From: Gluconobacter sp. Dm-62
GTDB taxonomy: Bacteria; Pseudomonadota; Alphaproteobacteria; Acetobacterales; Acetobacteraceae
Direction of reading: 5' to 3'
Assembly (NCBI RefSeq): GCF_018256155.1
Contig: NZ_JAERLY010000006.1
Location: 1 to 64,000 of the forward strand
Length of the DNA stretch: 64,000 bases
In this document: in pieces, positions 1-8,856 of the stretch
Layout: each line of letters starts with the position of its first letter
Numbering within the stretch: the stretch's first letter is position 1
Notes under the pieces: model-generated
Told to the model about the DNA's origin: nothing
The model's database searches: none
What the model saw: the letters and a program-made list of their open reading frames with translations, nothing else
Made by a program: the position numbers and the translations under genes

Positions 1-70
1 CTTGCCCATAAAACCCGTCCTCTCTCAGGTCGGATTATAGCTTAGACACCTGTCCGAAAAATGGGGGCCA
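1..70 (-). mobile_element. Terminus of an insertion sequence (IS3-like), start of its transposase gene
   Basis: Read on the minus strand, the segment begins with TG and a C-rich end (GGCCCCCATTTTTCGGACAG). It then has a TATAAT box (plus-strand positions 34-39), a purine-rich GAGAGAGGA ribosome site, and an ATG at 9-7 whose first codons (Met-Gly-Lys) run off the left edge. A TG...CA boundary and an outward-running first reading frame fit an IS3-type element. The plus-strand edge falls at CA 69-70, exactly where homology to the broken dehydrogenase begins. The family is an inference because almost all of the element lies outside the window. Confidence 0.55.
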
Positions 71-355
71 CCTCTGGGGGACGGCAATTTCCACACCCTC
101 ATCATCACGGACGACACCGCCGAAGGACACCAGCTTGCCCTTGATCTGGACCGCAAGATCGTGGCCCGCGCCCTGTCGCTGAACGGGTCATGCAGCGGTG
201 AACATGGCGTCGGCATGGGCAAGCTGGAGTTTCTGGAAACCGAGCATGGCGCAGGAAGCCTCAGCGTGATGCGTGCCCTGAAGAACACGATGGACCCGCA
301 CCATATCCTCAATCCCGGCAAGCTCCTGCCGCCCGGTCCTGTTTACACGGGCTAA
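71..355 (+). pseudogene. 3' remnant of an FAD-linked D-lactate/glycolate dehydrogenase gene, cut by the IS
   Basis: About 93 codons remain of an FAD-linked oxidase C-terminal domain (GlcD / D-lactate dehydrogenase type). The conserved metal and substrate-site motifs GDGNFH (from base 77) and SGEHGVGMGK are present, as is the usual tail with a DPHHILNPGK-like sequence. Reading upstream in the same frame, family similarity stops at base 71-74 and a stop codon lies at 38-40 inside the insertion sequence. The FAD-binding half is therefore missing here. A short ATG reading frame from 161 remains open but would make only 64 residues. Intact family members are about 450-550 residues. The gene ends 56 bases before mqo and runs in the same direction. 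Confidence 0.8.
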
Positions 356-411
356 GCTTTCAGGGATCTTTCAGCCAGCTTTCTTTTCAGTCCCTTCCGG
401 ATTTCAGCACC

Positions 412-1911
412 ATGTCATCACTCTCCAGCCTCTGCCCCGATGTCGTCCTGATCGGTGCCGGGATCATGAGTTCCACGCTCGCCGCCCTGCTGCGGGAGCT
501 GGACCCGTCGCTTTCGATGATAATATTCGAAACGCTGAGCGATTGCGGGCAGGAAAGTTCCTATGCCTGGAACAATGCCGGGACCGGACATGCAGGCAAC
601 TGCGAGCTGAACTACACGCCCCAGCGCGCGGATGGCAGCATCGATATCTCCAAGGCGCTGTCCGTTAATACGGAGTTCGATCTCTCGCGGCAGCTCTGGG
701 CCCACTGGGTGCGTGAAGGCCGCATTAACGATCCGGCTTCCTTCGTTCAGCCCTGCCCGCATATCAGTCTGGTCTGGGGGACCGAGGACGTAGCCTTTCT
801 CAAGGCCCGCTATGAAGCCATGGTCGCCCATCACTGCTTTGCCGACATGGAATATACGGACGACCCTGCCGTCATCGCACAATGGGCGCCGCTCGCCATG
901 GCAGGGCGCGACACGACGCAACCCGTTGCGGCCACACGCATCAAGGAAGGAACGGACGTCAATTTCGGCGCCCTGACCCATGCCCTGACCGCGTCGCTCA
1001 AGGCAGACCGCAACGTCTCCATCCGCTACAACCATCGCGTCACCGATCTGACGCGGACCGAGGACGGACGCTGGCGCGTTACCGCGACGGATACTGAAAG
1101 CGGCCATGTTATAACGGTCCTAACGCGCTTCGTGTTCATCGGCGCGGGCGGCAATGCGCTGCCCCTGCTTCAGGCATCCGGCATTCCCGAAGCGACGCAT
1201 TATGCGGGTTTCCCCGTGAGTGGCGTGTGGCTGCGCTGCACCGATCCTGCCATCACGCGCCAGCACCACGCAAAGGTCTATGGCAAGGCTCCCGTCGGCT
1301 CCCCCCCCATGTCAGTCCCGCATCTCGACACGCGCGTGATCGACGGAAAATCCTGCCTGCTCTTCGGCCCCTATGCCGGTTTTTCCACGAAATTCCTCAA
1401 AAGCGGTTCCTGGACGGATTATTTCCGCTCCCTGACGCCAAAAAACATCATTCCCGCTCTGACCGCTGGCAAAGACAATCTCGGCCTGCTGGATTATCTG
1501 GTGCGTCAGGTGATCCAGACGAACGATGCGCGTTTCCAGGCACTTCTGGATTTCTATCCGAATGCCCGACCGGAAGACTGGAGCAAGGTCGTGGCCGGTC
1601 AGCGGGTGCAGATCATCCGGCCAGACAGCGGATTATATGGAAAACTCCGCTTTGGAACGGAACTCGTGAAAAGTGCCGACCACTCCATCGTGGCCATTCT
1701 GGGCGCCTCTCCCGGAGCCTCTGTCACAGCGTCCGTGGCTCTCCAGGTCGTACAGAGCTGCTTTTCCGAGCGGCTTACGGAAACCGACTGGTTCCCGCGT
1801 CTGCGTCAGGTTTTCCCCGCCTATGGCGTGGATCTCACGCGGGACGCAGATGCCTGTGCGACGCTTCGTCATGACACGGCACGGGTTCTGGGGATTAGGG
1901 CCGAGGCGTGA
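412..1911 (+). CDS. mqo: Malate:quinone oxidoreductase
   Basis: This peripheral membrane flavoprotein oxidises L-malate to oxaloacetate and passes electrons to ubiquinone, replacing or supplementing soluble malate dehydrogenase. The 499-residue product has the normal Mqo length. It carries an N-terminal FAD Rossmann motif (GAGIMS, residues 15-20), the family sequence SSYAWNNAGTGHAGNCELNYTP near residues 45-65, and a conserved C-terminal FAD-binding segment with ILGASPGAS. Strong periplasmic-facing respiratory metabolism is typical of acetic acid bacteria, where this enzyme is common. The ATG at 412 fits the family N-terminus. A DeoR-type regulator gene follows on the same strand. Confidence 0.95.
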   Translation: MSSLSSLCPDVVLIGAGIMSSTLAALLRELDPSLSMIIFETLSDCGQESSYAWNNAGTGHAGNCELNYTPQRADGSIDISKALSVNTEFDLSRQLWAHWVREGRINDPASFVQPCPHISLVWGTEDVAFLKARYEAMVAHHCFADMEYTDDPAVIAQWAPLAMAGRDTTQPVAATRIKEGTDVNFGALTHALTASLKADRNVSIRYNHRVTDLTRTEDGRWRVTATDTESGHVITVLTRFVFIGAGGNALPLLQASGIPEATHYAGFPVSGVWLRCTDPAITRQHHAKVYGKAPVGSPPMSVPHLDTRVIDGKSCLLFGPYAGFSTKFLKSGSWTDYFRSLTPKNIIPALTAGKDNLGLLDYLVRQVIQTNDARFQALLDFYPNARPEDWSKVVAGQRVQIIRPDSGLYGKLRFGTELVKSADHSIVAILGASPGASVTASVALQVVQSCFSERLTETDWFPRLRQVFPAYGVDLTRDADACATLRHDTARVLGIRAEA

Positions 1912-1975
1912 TAATCGCCTTTTTGCAGCCATATCCTGCTCATCGGACGTTACAGAGCCATCCGGGCCTGTTATG

Positions 1976-1997
1976 ATGAATGTGATTTTACATTCAT
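1976..1997. promoter_or_regulatory. Perfect 8-bp inverted repeat upstream of the DeoR-family gene, candidate operator
   Basis: ATGAATGT (1976-1983) and ACATTCAT (1990-1997) are perfect inverted repeats around the 6-base AT-rich spacer GATTTT. They lie 36-57 bases before the DeoR-family start codon. A partial half-site (TATTCA) follows near 2005. The low GC and position fit a self-regulatory operator better than a terminator for mqo. That role is an inference. Confidence 0.45.
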
Positions 1998-2032
1998 CTG
2001 TTTGTATTCACGCTCAGGAATCGATTTGAAAC

Positions 2033-2851
2033 ATGACTGATGGTTCGGGCTCCGTGATTACCACCGCCTCACCGCAGGGTTCAAAACGACGGGACAATTC
2101 CGCCCGCCAGAAACAGATTTTGGACGTGCTTCTCGAAGCTGGCAGCGCCACCATCGAGGGTCTGGCGGAACGTTTCGACGTCAGCCGGATGACGATCCAC
2201 CGGGATGCCCATGCGCTGGTTCAGCAGGGTCTGATCGACAAGCTGCATGGCAGTATCGTCCTGCGCAACAAGGTCACGACCCAGAAAACCGTCAATTTCC
2301 GCCGTTCGCGCGCAACGGATCTCAAGGATGCTATCATCCAGCGCGCCGTCTCGCTGATCCAGCCAGAGCAGGTTCTGGTCCTCGATGATTCCACAACCGT
2401 GGCCGCGATGCTCCCGCTCCTCCCGGCTCTGGCACCGCTGACGATCATCACCAATGCCGTCGGCGTAATCCAGGCACTGTCGCCCTATCCCAATCTGAAA
2501 CTGATCTGCCTTGGTGGCGACTACAATCCGCCGCGCAATGCGTTTTTCGGTCTGGTCTGCGAGCAGGCCGCGCAGTCCCTGCGAGCGAACATGATGTTCC
2601 TCTCGACGTCCATCATCCATAACGGGACCGCGTTCCAGAACGATCAGGACGTGGTGAAGGTCAAGCGGGCCATGATGGACATCGCAGACCAGTGCGTCCT
2701 GCTGGTAGACAGCACAAAGTTCCGCAAGGGCGGGTTGCACCGTCTGGCGTCCCTGTCAGAGTTCGACCGGGTCCTGACAGACTCCCAGCTCAAGCCATCA
2801 ATTGCCAAAGCGCTGGCTCAGGATGACGTAACGCTCGAAATCTGCACCTGA
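2033..2851 (+). CDS. DeoR/GlpR-family transcriptional regulator
   Basis: The 272-residue protein has an N-terminal DeoR winged helix-turn-helix at about residues 26-80 (RQKQILDVLLEAG...VSRMTIHRDAHALVQQG). A DeoR C-terminal sugar-phosphate sensor fold follows, with the conserved VLVLDDSTTVAAM segment and a late LLVDSTKF motif. Proteins of this family repress carbohydrate or polyol catabolic genes and respond to a phosphorylated sugar. The target cannot be read from the sequence: neighbours are mqo upstream and the convergent mntR downstream. The palindrome at 1976-1997 is a candidate binding site. Confidence 0.88.
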   Translation: MTDGSGSVITTASPQGSKRRDNSARQKQILDVLLEAGSATIEGLAERFDVSRMTIHRDAHALVQQGLIDKLHGSIVLRNKVTTQKTVNFRRSRATDLKDAIIQRAVSLIQPEQVLVLDDSTTVAAMLPLLPALAPLTIITNAVGVIQALSPYPNLKLICLGGDYNPPRNAFFGLVCEQAAQSLRANMMFLSTSIIHNGTAFQNDQDVVKVKRAMMDIADQCVLLVDSTKFRKGGLHRLASLSEFDRVLTDSQLKPSIAKALAQDDVTLEICT

Positions 2852-2860
2852 GTGCAGTTC

Positions 2861-3352
2861 TCAGGCGTCGGGCAACGTTTGCATAAACTGTTTCAGGTTG
2901 CCCCGAATTGCTTTTTCAAACAGGGCAAGCGTTTCACTTCCCACGTAATGTTCCACGCCCTCGGAATCGACGCGGGCATTCTCTTCGCTGACGCCCAGCG
3001 CCAGAAGAAATGCCTCAACGATCCTGTGCCGGTGCCGTGCCTTGTCCGCCATGTCCTGCCCCGCAGGCGTGAGGAAAACGCCCCGATAGGGCTTTTGCGT
3101 GACGTAGCCTTCCGTTGCGAGACGGGCGAGCATCTTCGCCACAGTTGGCTGTGACACGCCCAGACGTCCGGCGATATCGACCTGCCGAGCCTCCTGTCCT
3201 TCCGATAGCAGATCGGAAATCAGCTCCACGTAATCCTCGACCAGCACATTGCGACGGGCTTCACGGTTGGCGCGGAACCCTTCGGAATGGGTTTCGACAT
3301 CGGGCAGCGTCTCTTTAGGCGCGAGGTCCTTCAGCCGTTTTTTCCGTTCCAT
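2861..3352 (-). CDS. mntR: Manganese transport regulator MntR (DtxR family)
   Basis: A 163-residue metal-dependent repressor. Residues about 38-95 form a winged helix-turn-helix ([28 protein letters not shown]). The C-terminal half is the metal-sensing and dimerisation domain, with the helix around [18 protein letters not shown] and the HYVGSE segment seen in proteobacterial MntR. It probably binds Mn2+ and represses mntH, which starts 148 bases away on the opposite strand. The N-terminal extension of about 30 residues is usual for proteobacterial MntR. The intergenic region contains several short palindromes. Confidence 0.9.
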   Translation of the reverse strand: MERKKRLKDLAPKETLPDVETHSEGFRANREARRNVLVEDYVELISDLLSEGQEARQVDIAGRLGVSQPTVAKMLARLATEGYVTQKPYRGVFLTPAGQDMADKARHRHRIVEAFLLALGVSEENARVDSEGVEHYVGSETLALFEKAIRGNLKQFMQTLPDA

Positions 3353-3435
3353 TTGCGTCCTGTGCCTCTATGCAGAAAACATTATTCACGGCGGAATAAA
3401 ACATTCCCGACTGTCCTGCCAGTACGATCCATCAC

Positions 3436-3507
3436 AATATCCCGATATTCAGTGTTTTTCATGAGGCTCATCAATATAGCACATTGAATACTGATCCCGA
3501 ATGGGAT
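3436..3507. promoter_or_regulatory. mntR-mntH intergenic palindromes, candidate MntR operators
   Basis: Three inverted repeats lie just before and over the mntH start: AATAT-CCCG-ATATT (3436-3449), TCAAT-N7-ATTGA (3471-3487), and ATCCC-GAAT-GGGAT (3494-3507), the last spanning the ATG at 3501. Placement between a divergent Mn-sensing repressor and its transporter suggests control. Which repeat is the true MntR site is not decided by the sequence alone. Confidence 0.45.
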
Positions 3508-4856
3508 TGAATATCTTCCTGATGTCAGACGCCCCTACTCCCCGCACCGCTTCCTCCGAAATCCGCCAGAGCCTGCCCGATGCGTTTTCCAGCATCCGCG
3601 TGCCGGGAGCGGACGCGTCGTGGTTCAGCCGCTTCATGGCGTTTGTCGGGCCGGGCTTCATGGTCTCGGTCGGCTATATGGATCCCGGAAACTGGGCCAC
3701 GGATCTTCAGGGTGGGTCGCGCTACGGCTACACGCTGCTGTGTGTGATCATGCTGTCGAACCTGATGGCCATCCTCCTTCAGGCTCTGTCTGCGCGGCTG
3801 GGGATCGCGACGGGGCGTGATCTGGCTCAGGCCTGCCGGGAGCATTTTTCTCCACGCGTGAACATCGTGCTGTGGCTGGCTTGCGAACTGGCCATCATCG
3901 CGTGCGATCTGGCGGAAGTTATTGGCACCGCCGTAGCGCTTCAGCTCCTGTTCGGACTGCCTCTTCTGGGCAGCGCACTGCTCTCCATTCTGGACGCCCT
4001 GATCGTCCTGCTGCTGATGAACAAAGGATTCCGCTATCTGGAGGCGTTCGTGATTGCGCTTCTCGGCATCATCGCCCTGTGTTTCGGAATCCAGCTTGTC
4101 GCGGCAGCCCCTCCCATACACAGCATTCTGACCGGTCTGCTTCCCAACCCGAAAATCGTGACGACGCCCGGGATGCTCTATGTCGCAATCGGTATTATCG
4201 GCGCGACCGTCATGCCGCATAACCTGTATCTGCATTCCTCGATCGTGCAGACCCGCGCCTATGACCGCACACCGGCCGGACGTCGGGACGCCATCCGCTG
4301 GACGACGTGGGACAGCACGATTGCCCTCACGCTGGCGCTGTTCATCAATGCGGCGATCCTGATCGTGGCGGCGGCAGCATTCCACAATTCCGGCCATCAG
4401 GACGTGGCGGAAATCCAGGACGCCTACCGGCTACTCTCCCCAATCCTGGGGCTTGGCATGGCCTCTACGTTGTTCGCGCTGGCCCTTCTGGCGGCAGGTA
4501 CGAACTCGACAATCACGGGCACTCTCGCCGGGCAGATCATCATGGAGGGCTTCCTGCACCTCCGCATCCCGCACTGGGCACGACGGCTTCTGACGCGCGG
4601 ACTGGCGATCGTGCCCGTGGCCATCGTCACGCTGATTTACGGCAACCGGGGCGTGGGCGATCTGCTGATGGCCAGTCAGGTTATTCTTTCGCTGCAACTG
4701 CCCTTTGCCGTCATACCGCTGGTGATGTTCGTCTCGGACCGTCGGAAAATGGGTGAGTTCGTGATTTCCGCACCCGTTCGCGTCATCTCATGGGGCGTTG
4801 CGGGGCTGATCCTGCTGCTGAACTTCAAACTGCTTTACGACACGCTGGCGGGCTGA
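3501..4856 (+). CDS. mntH: Nramp-family Mn2+/H+ symporter MntH
   Basis: This inner-membrane divalent metal importer couples Mn2+ uptake to protons. The 451-residue product shows the Nramp metal-site motifs: DPGN in the first membrane helix (residues 61-64) and [10 protein letters not shown] in the sixth, with about 11 hydrophobic segments. The first ATG (3501) sits inside a small palindrome and lacks a clear ribosome site. The ATG at 3522 (MSDAPTPR) is an alternative and would remove seven residues. It is divergent from mntR, which supports Mn-dependent regulation. Confidence 0.93.
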   Translation: MGLNIFLMSDAPTPRTASSEIRQSLPDAFSSIRVPGADASWFSRFMAFVGPGFMVSVGYMDPGNWATDLQGGSRYGYTLLCVIMLSNLMAILLQALSARLGIATGRDLAQACREHFSPRVNIVLWLACELAIIACDLAEVIGTAVALQLLFGLPLLGSALLSILDALIVLLLMNKGFRYLEAFVIALLGIIALCFGIQLVAAAPPIHSILTGLLPNPKIVTTPGMLYVAIGIIGATVMPHNLYLHSSIVQTRAYDRTPAGRRDAIRWTTWDSTIALTLALFINAAILIVAAAAFHNSGHQDVAEIQDAYRLLSPILGLGMASTLFALALLAAGTNSTITGTLAGQIIMEGFLHLRIPHWARRLLTRGLAIVPVAIVTLIYGNRGVGDLLMASQVILSLQLPFAVIPLVMFVSDRRKMGEFVISAPVRVISWGVAGLILLLNFKLLYDTLAG

Positions 4857-4859
4857 GCG

Positions 4860-5816
4860 TCAGGTCGGGTTGGCAACCCACGGGTTCGCCCGGAAAACCG
4901 ACCAGCCCGTATGCTGCACAAGCCGTTCCAGCGCGCGCGTCCCAAGCAGGGAGTTGCCCTGAGCATTCAGCCCTGGCGACCAGACGGCAATAGACGCTAC
5001 GCCCGGCGCAATCGCCAGAATACCGCCCCCCACACCGGATTTTCCGGGCAGTCCGACGCGGATGGCAAAGGCGCCAGAGCCGTCATAGTGGCCGCACATC
5101 ATCATCAGGGCGAGGATCGTCTGGGCGTTGCGCTCTGACATGACCTGCTCGCCCGTGCGCGGATTGCGGCCGCCCGTCATGAGATAGGTGCCGACCTGTG
5201 CGAGCTGGTGGCAGCTCATGGTGAGCGCGCACTGGTGGAAATAGAAATCCAGCGTATCCTCGACCACATTGCGGATATTGCCGAAGGTCCGCATGTAGTT
5301 CGCCAACGCCATGTTGCGAAAACCGGTCTCACGCTCCTGCCGGGCCACATCTGTGTCGATGTCGATTGAGGACGGGTCACTTACCAGAGGACGCAGGAAA
5401 TCCAGCAAACGGGTCTGCGCGTTTTCACGGCCATAGCGGGACACCAGAATGTCGGCAATGACGATGGCGCCTGCATTGATGAACGGATTGCGAGGGATCC
5501 CCTGCTCGTTTTCCAGCTGGACGATGGAATTGAACGCGCTGCCTGACGGCTCCTGACGCACGCGGCCCCACAGCTCTTTTCCCATGGCATTGAGCGCCAT
5601 ACTCAGGCTGAACACCTTGGACACGCTCTGCACCGAGAACGGGATTTCCGCATCTCCAACTGTATGCGTTTCCCCGTCCATCCCCACGACTGCCATGCCG
5701 AAACGGTTCAGATCCACCCGTGCGAGCGGCGGAATATAATTGGCCACCGTGCCCCGTTCGGACGCCGTGCGCATTTCCTCTGCGATCGAGACGATACTGG
5801 ACGCAAGTGTGGTCAT
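4860..5816 (-). CDS. glsA: Glutaminase A
   Basis: Hydrolyses L-glutamine to glutamate and ammonia in the cytoplasm; the family belongs to the serine beta-lactamase-like fold. The catalytic Ser-x-x-Lys motif is visible as SVSK (S64, K67), and the family segments [16 protein letters not shown] and [10 protein letters not shown] are present. The product is 318 residues, close to the usual 305-310. I chose the ATG at 5816 because GAGG lies 7 bases before it and the family begins here. A longer in-frame start at 5921 would add 35 residues with no similarity to expect. Confidence 0.92.
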   Translation of the reverse strand: MTTLASSIVSIAEEMRTASERGTVANYIPPLARVDLNRFGMAVVGMDGETHTVGDAEIPFSVQSVSKVFSLSMALNAMGKELWGRVRQEPSGSAFNSIVQLENEQGIPRNPFINAGAIVIADILVSRYGRENAQTRLLDFLRPLVSDPSSIDIDTDVARQERETGFRNMALANYMRTFGNIRNVVEDTLDFYFHQCALTMSCHQLAQVGTYLMTGGRNPRTGEQVMSERNAQTILALMMMCGHYDGSGAFAIRVGLPGKSGVGGGILAIAPGVASIAVWSPGLNAQGNSLLGTRALERLVQHTGWSVFRANPWVANPT

Positions 5817-5922
5817 GGAGCCTCGGTGAATGGAGCGCGATGTGACTGAAAGAGCAGGAGTTTCACAGGCTGGTGCGGGTCCGGGCAACCCGCGCAGGCA
5901 TGAAGAGGGATATGCACCCAAA

Positions 5923-5955
5923 GCATGGCTGGGAAGACGGACCTTCCCGCCATGC
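5923..5955 (-). terminator. Hairpin downstream of cysG
   Basis: GCATGGC-T-GGGAAG-ACGGAC-CTTCCC-GCCATGC forms a 13-bp stem with one bulged base. It lies just after the minus-strand stop of cysG and before glsA. Reading on the minus strand it is followed by TTTGGG, a weak T tract. It probably separates cysG transcription from glsA. Confidence 0.6.
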
Positions 5956-5963
5956 AGGACGCA

Positions 5964-7433
5964 TCAGGGGGAAATCACGCGATGCCGCACCACCTGCCCC
6001 ACGATGACCAGCGCAGGTGATTTGACCTGCGCTTCAGCGGCCTGTTGCGCGATGCTGGACAGCGTCCCCGTCAGGACCCGTTGCGTAGGCTGCGTTCCAC
6101 GCTCGACGATGGCCACCGGCCAGTCGATGGGAAGTCCTTTCGCCAGCAGTCCGGCAGCAAGCTGCGGCAGGGTCGAGATCCCCATATAGATCACGACTGT
6201 CTGTCGCCGATCGGCCATATCGTCCCACGGCAGATCCAGAACACCATCGGCTTTTGCATGTCCTGTCACGAACAGACAGGCCTGGGCGCAGTCGCGATGT
6301 GTCAGGGGAATGCCAGAATAGGCCGCGCATCCATTGGCCGCGGAAATGCCAGGCACCAGCCGGAACGAGACGCCTGCTTCTACCAGAGCCTCGATTTCCT
6401 CACCGCCCCGTCCAAAAATGAAGGGGTCCCCCCCCTTGAGGCGCAGAACGCGCTCGCCGGCCTGCGCACGCCGGACCATTTCACGATTGATCTCTTCCTG
6501 CGGCAGCGCGTGACGGTTCCGCTGCTTGCCAACGAAAACAAGTTCGGCGTCACGACGCACCATATCCAGCAGGGCCGGAGACAGCAGATTGTCATAGAGG
6601 ACTGAATCGGCGTTCTGCATCAAATGCAGGGCCTTGAGCGTCAGGAGATCCGGATCGCCCGGGCCAGCACCCACCAGCCAGACTTCTCCGGGCTTGCGAT
6701 CCGCGTCCAGAAGCGCCCCCAAAAACACATCCGAGCGGCTTTCATCGCCAGCGCGCGCAGCCTCTGCTCCCGGACCGTCCAGAAAGCTTTCCCAGATGCG
6801 CTTACGGTCCTGAACTGCGGGATAACGACCGGAAACCAGTGCACGACGGGACTGCATATAGGCCGCGAGACGTCCAGTCCCGTCGGGGAGAAGTGTCTCG
6901 ATCTGTTCACGCAGACGACGTGCCAGAACGGGCGCTGCTCCGCCGGTGGAGACCGCCACACGCACCATCCCCCGCCGAACCTGCGCAGGCGTGATAAAAC
7001 TGGAGGGCTGGGGATCGTCCACTGCGCAGACGGGAATATTCAGTTCGTCCGCAAGGGACGCAACCCTCCGGTTGATGTCCCGATTGTCCGTCGCGGCATA
7101 TACCAGGCGACAGCCCGGCAGATAAGATCTCAGGGCTGTATCATCAGCCCGGCCGCCGACGTGATAGGCCCGACCTTCGTCAATCCAGCCCTGAACAACG
7201 GGATGAAGATCCTCGGCCAGAATATCGATGCGCGCGCCATGATCGAGCAGGAGACGCCCCTTGTTAACGGCGATTTCTCCTCCACCCACCAGCAGGACAC
7301 GGGCGCCTGAAAGCCGAATGGAGATCGGGAACCAACCCGTCTCGGGATTTGCCTCAGGGGAAGATACGGTAGGCTGGATGTTCATCGAGGCGCGGGTTTC
7401 CGGATTAGGACATGTCATTGGCTTATGTGCCAT
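5964..7433 (-). CDS. cysG: Siroheme synthase CysG (uroporphyrinogen-III methyltransferase / precorrin-2 dehydrogenase / ferrochelatase)
   Basis: A trifunctional cytoplasmic enzyme that makes siroheme, the cofactor of sulfite and nitrite reductases. The N-terminal CysG(B) half has the NAD-binding GGGEIA motif (residues 50-55) and a dimerisation region. From about residue 230 the C-terminal SAM-dependent methyltransferase (SUMT) domain begins with VGAGPGDPDLLTLKAL and continues with GGDPFIFGRGGEE and GIPLTHRDCAQA-like motifs. At 489 residues it is slightly longer than usual. The internal Met at 7385 is an equally plausible start and neither has a clear ribosome site. No sulfite reductase gene is adjacent. 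Confidence 0.92.
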   Translation of the reverse strand: MAHKPMTCPNPETRASMNIQPTVSSPEANPETGWFPISIRLSGARVLLVGGGEIAVNKGRLLLDHGARIDILAEDLHPVVQGWIDEGRAYHVGGRADDTALRSYLPGCRLVYAATDNRDINRRVASLADELNIPVCAVDDPQPSSFITPAQVRRGMVRVAVSTGGAAPVLARRLREQIETLLPDGTGRLAAYMQSRRALVSGRYPAVQDRKRIWESFLDGPGAEAARAGDESRSDVFLGALLDADRKPGEVWLVGAGPGDPDLLTLKALHLMQNADSVLYDNLLSPALLDMVRRDAELVFVGKQRNRHALPQEEINREMVRRAQAGERVLRLKGGDPFIFGRGGEEIEALVEAGVSFRLVPGISAANGCAAYSGIPLTHRDCAQACLFVTGHAKADGVLDLPWDDMADRRQTVVIYMGISTLPQLAAGLLAKGLPIDWPVAIVERGTQPTQRVLTGTLSSIAQQAAEAQVKSPALVIVGQVVRHRVISP

Positions 7434-7488
7434 ATTCAGCGACAGGTAAGCCTCAACGTCAAATCTGAAAGAGAGCCTCGGTCAGGAA

Positions 7489-7522
7489 ACGGGGCGCATG
7501 GCCTGAACACCACACGCCCCGT
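7489..7522 (-). terminator. Hairpin after the small His/Gly-rich lipoprotein gene
   Basis: ACGGGGCG (7489-7496) and CGCCCCGT (7515-7522) are perfect inverted repeats. On the minus strand the hairpin is followed by TTTCCT. It sits just past the stop of the minus-strand lipoprotein gene and before cysG. The T run is weak, so termination may be partial. Confidence 0.55.
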
Positions 7523-7531
7523 GAGAGGTTG

Positions 7532-7756
7532 TTACCAGCCGCCCTGACGTCCCGGCCCATTGCTCTGGCCGCCCATGCCGCCCCCATTCATACCGGGGCC
7601 ACCCATGTTCTGCCCGCCCATATTCTGACCATAGCCCTGATTTCCATGACGGTGATGATGGTGTCCGTCATCACGACGACCATCGTAGGGGCCGTCGCAA
7701 GCTGCCAGCGATAAAGAAAGACCGGTACCAAGCGCCAGAGCGATAATCTTTTTCAT
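7532..7756 (-). CDS. Small His/Gly-rich secreted lipoprotein
   Basis: I do not recognise a named family. The 74-residue product starts MKKIIALALG, has a short hydrophobic signal and a lipobox LSLAAC (Cys at residue 20), so it is probably lipid-anchored. The mature part is only about 55 residues: a DGHHHHRHG histidine cluster followed by repeated GQNMGG, GGPGMNGGGMGG units. GGAG six bases before the ATG at 7756 supports this start over the upstream ATG codons at 7759 and 7768. The histidine run suggests metal binding, but that is an inference. A hairpin follows it. Confidence 0.72.
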   Translation of the reverse strand: MKKIIALALGTGLSLSLAACDGPYDGRRDDGHHHHRHGNQGYGQNMGGQNMGGPGMNGGGMGGQSNGPGRQGGW

Positions 7757-7963
7757 CATGTTCTCCATCGAAACTGTCTTGGCCCCGATTATGTCGGGCA
7801 GAATATGGTGTTCTCAAGGACAGAACGTAACGGAGGATAACAATCCTGGCTTACCGCGAAGAAAGTCCAGCAGACATTCTGATAGAATGTTATAATCGGC
7901 CCCAGAAAAGAGACGGGTTGACTGATCCTTCCTCATCACACTGCTTTTTATGGAACATGTCCT

Positions 7964-8089
7964 GTGCCTGGATTGATCGTCAAAATCTTCAAGTCCATTC
8001 AGGACGGCCCCGGTTTTCTTATTCTGCTCGGAATTCTGGCGGTTGCCGTCTTTGTGGGATATGTCATCCTGCATGCACTTGTCGGCTAA
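7964..8089 (+). CDS. Possible 41-residue single-span membrane protein
   Basis: A short frame with a GTG start (TTG at 7973 is an alternative) encodes a basic N-terminus (IVKIFKSIQDG) followed by one strongly hydrophobic segment of about 20 residues and a stop at 8087-8089. It lies 49 bases before the HD-domain gene in the same direction. The membrane-like composition and the positive-inside start argue for coding, but no clear ribosome site is visible and the family is unknown. Bases 7757-7963 hold only the lipoprotein gene's upstream region, with no other gene that I can see. Confidence 0.4.
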   Translation: MPGLIVKIFKSIQDGPGFLILLGILAVAVFVGYVILHALVG

Positions 8090-8138
8090 GGCATCCGCCC
8101 CGGCAGACAAGCGCATCGCCACAGACAGGACCCTCTGC

Positions 8139-8726
8139 ATGACCAAAGGCGATCTTGAAAAGCGCCTCGATTTTCTTCGGGAAGCCTCCCGCCTCAAGGA
8201 TATTCTCAGACGGACCTATACCCATAGCGGCCAGACCGAAAGCACGGCCGAACACACCTGGGCCCTCTGCCTTCTGGTCATGACCTTCGCCGACCAGCTT
8301 GAAGGTATCGATCTTCTGAAGCTTCTGAAAATCTGTATTCTGCATGATCTTGGCGAAGCCATTCACGGCGATGTTCCGGCGATTTCGCTTCATGCTTCTG
8401 CCAATAAGGCGGCACAGGAGCGCGAGGATCTGCTGACAATCATGGCGCCGTTGCCCAGCGATCTTCAGGCCGAGTTTCTGGCCCTGTGGGACGAGTATGA
8501 AAACGCGGCCTCTCCCGAAGCCCGTCTGGCCAAGGCCTTTGACAAAATTGAAACCATCAGCCAGCACAATGCCGGCCTCAATCCCGATGATTTCGACCAC
8601 ACGTTCAATCTGACTTATGGCCGGAAATATACTGACACCACGGAACTGACCCGACGGATCCGCGCCATTCTGGACGATGAAACGCGCCGGAACATGCTGC
8701 GAAGCCAGAACATGGTCGCGGGCTGA
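8139..8726 (+). CDS. HD-domain hydrolase (YfbR/HDDC2-like)
   Basis: The 195-residue product has the HD metal-site pattern of the YfbR/HDDC2 group: H39 in TAEHTWALCLL, H69-D70 in ILHDLGEAIHGD, and a later KAFDKIETISQH segment supplying the last Asp. Family members are 5'-deoxynucleotidases or related phosphohydrolases acting on small phosphate esters; the substrate is not shown by the sequence. The ATG at 8139 (MTKGDLEKRL) begins the family domain. A longer frame from 8043 adds 32 residues of low-complexity shadow sequence. It may be co-transcribed with the tiny membrane protein upstream. Confidence 0.82.
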   Translation: MTKGDLEKRLDFLREASRLKDILRRTYTHSGQTESTAEHTWALCLLVMTFADQLEGIDLLKLLKICILHDLGEAIHGDVPAISLHASANKAAQEREDLLTIMAPLPSDLQAEFLALWDEYENAASPEARLAKAFDKIETISQHNAGLNPDDFDHTFNLTYGRKYTDTTELTRRIRAILDDETRRNMLRSQNMVAG

Positions 8727-8856
8727 AACGCCCTTTCTGCTCGACACAGCGATACAAACCCGCCAGAAACGGCTCCAAATGGCCTTCAGTCGTTACGATA
8801 CCCTTACAGAATCGTGACATTCTGCATTTGATGCGGACGATCAGGCCCGCACGACA

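Noticed and set aside
418-1107. Long open frame on the minus strand inside mqo
   Set aside because: It lies opposite a well-supported family gene and its translation shows no signal, domain or sensible composition; it is a GC-rich shadow. Similar frames across the window were left out for the same reason.
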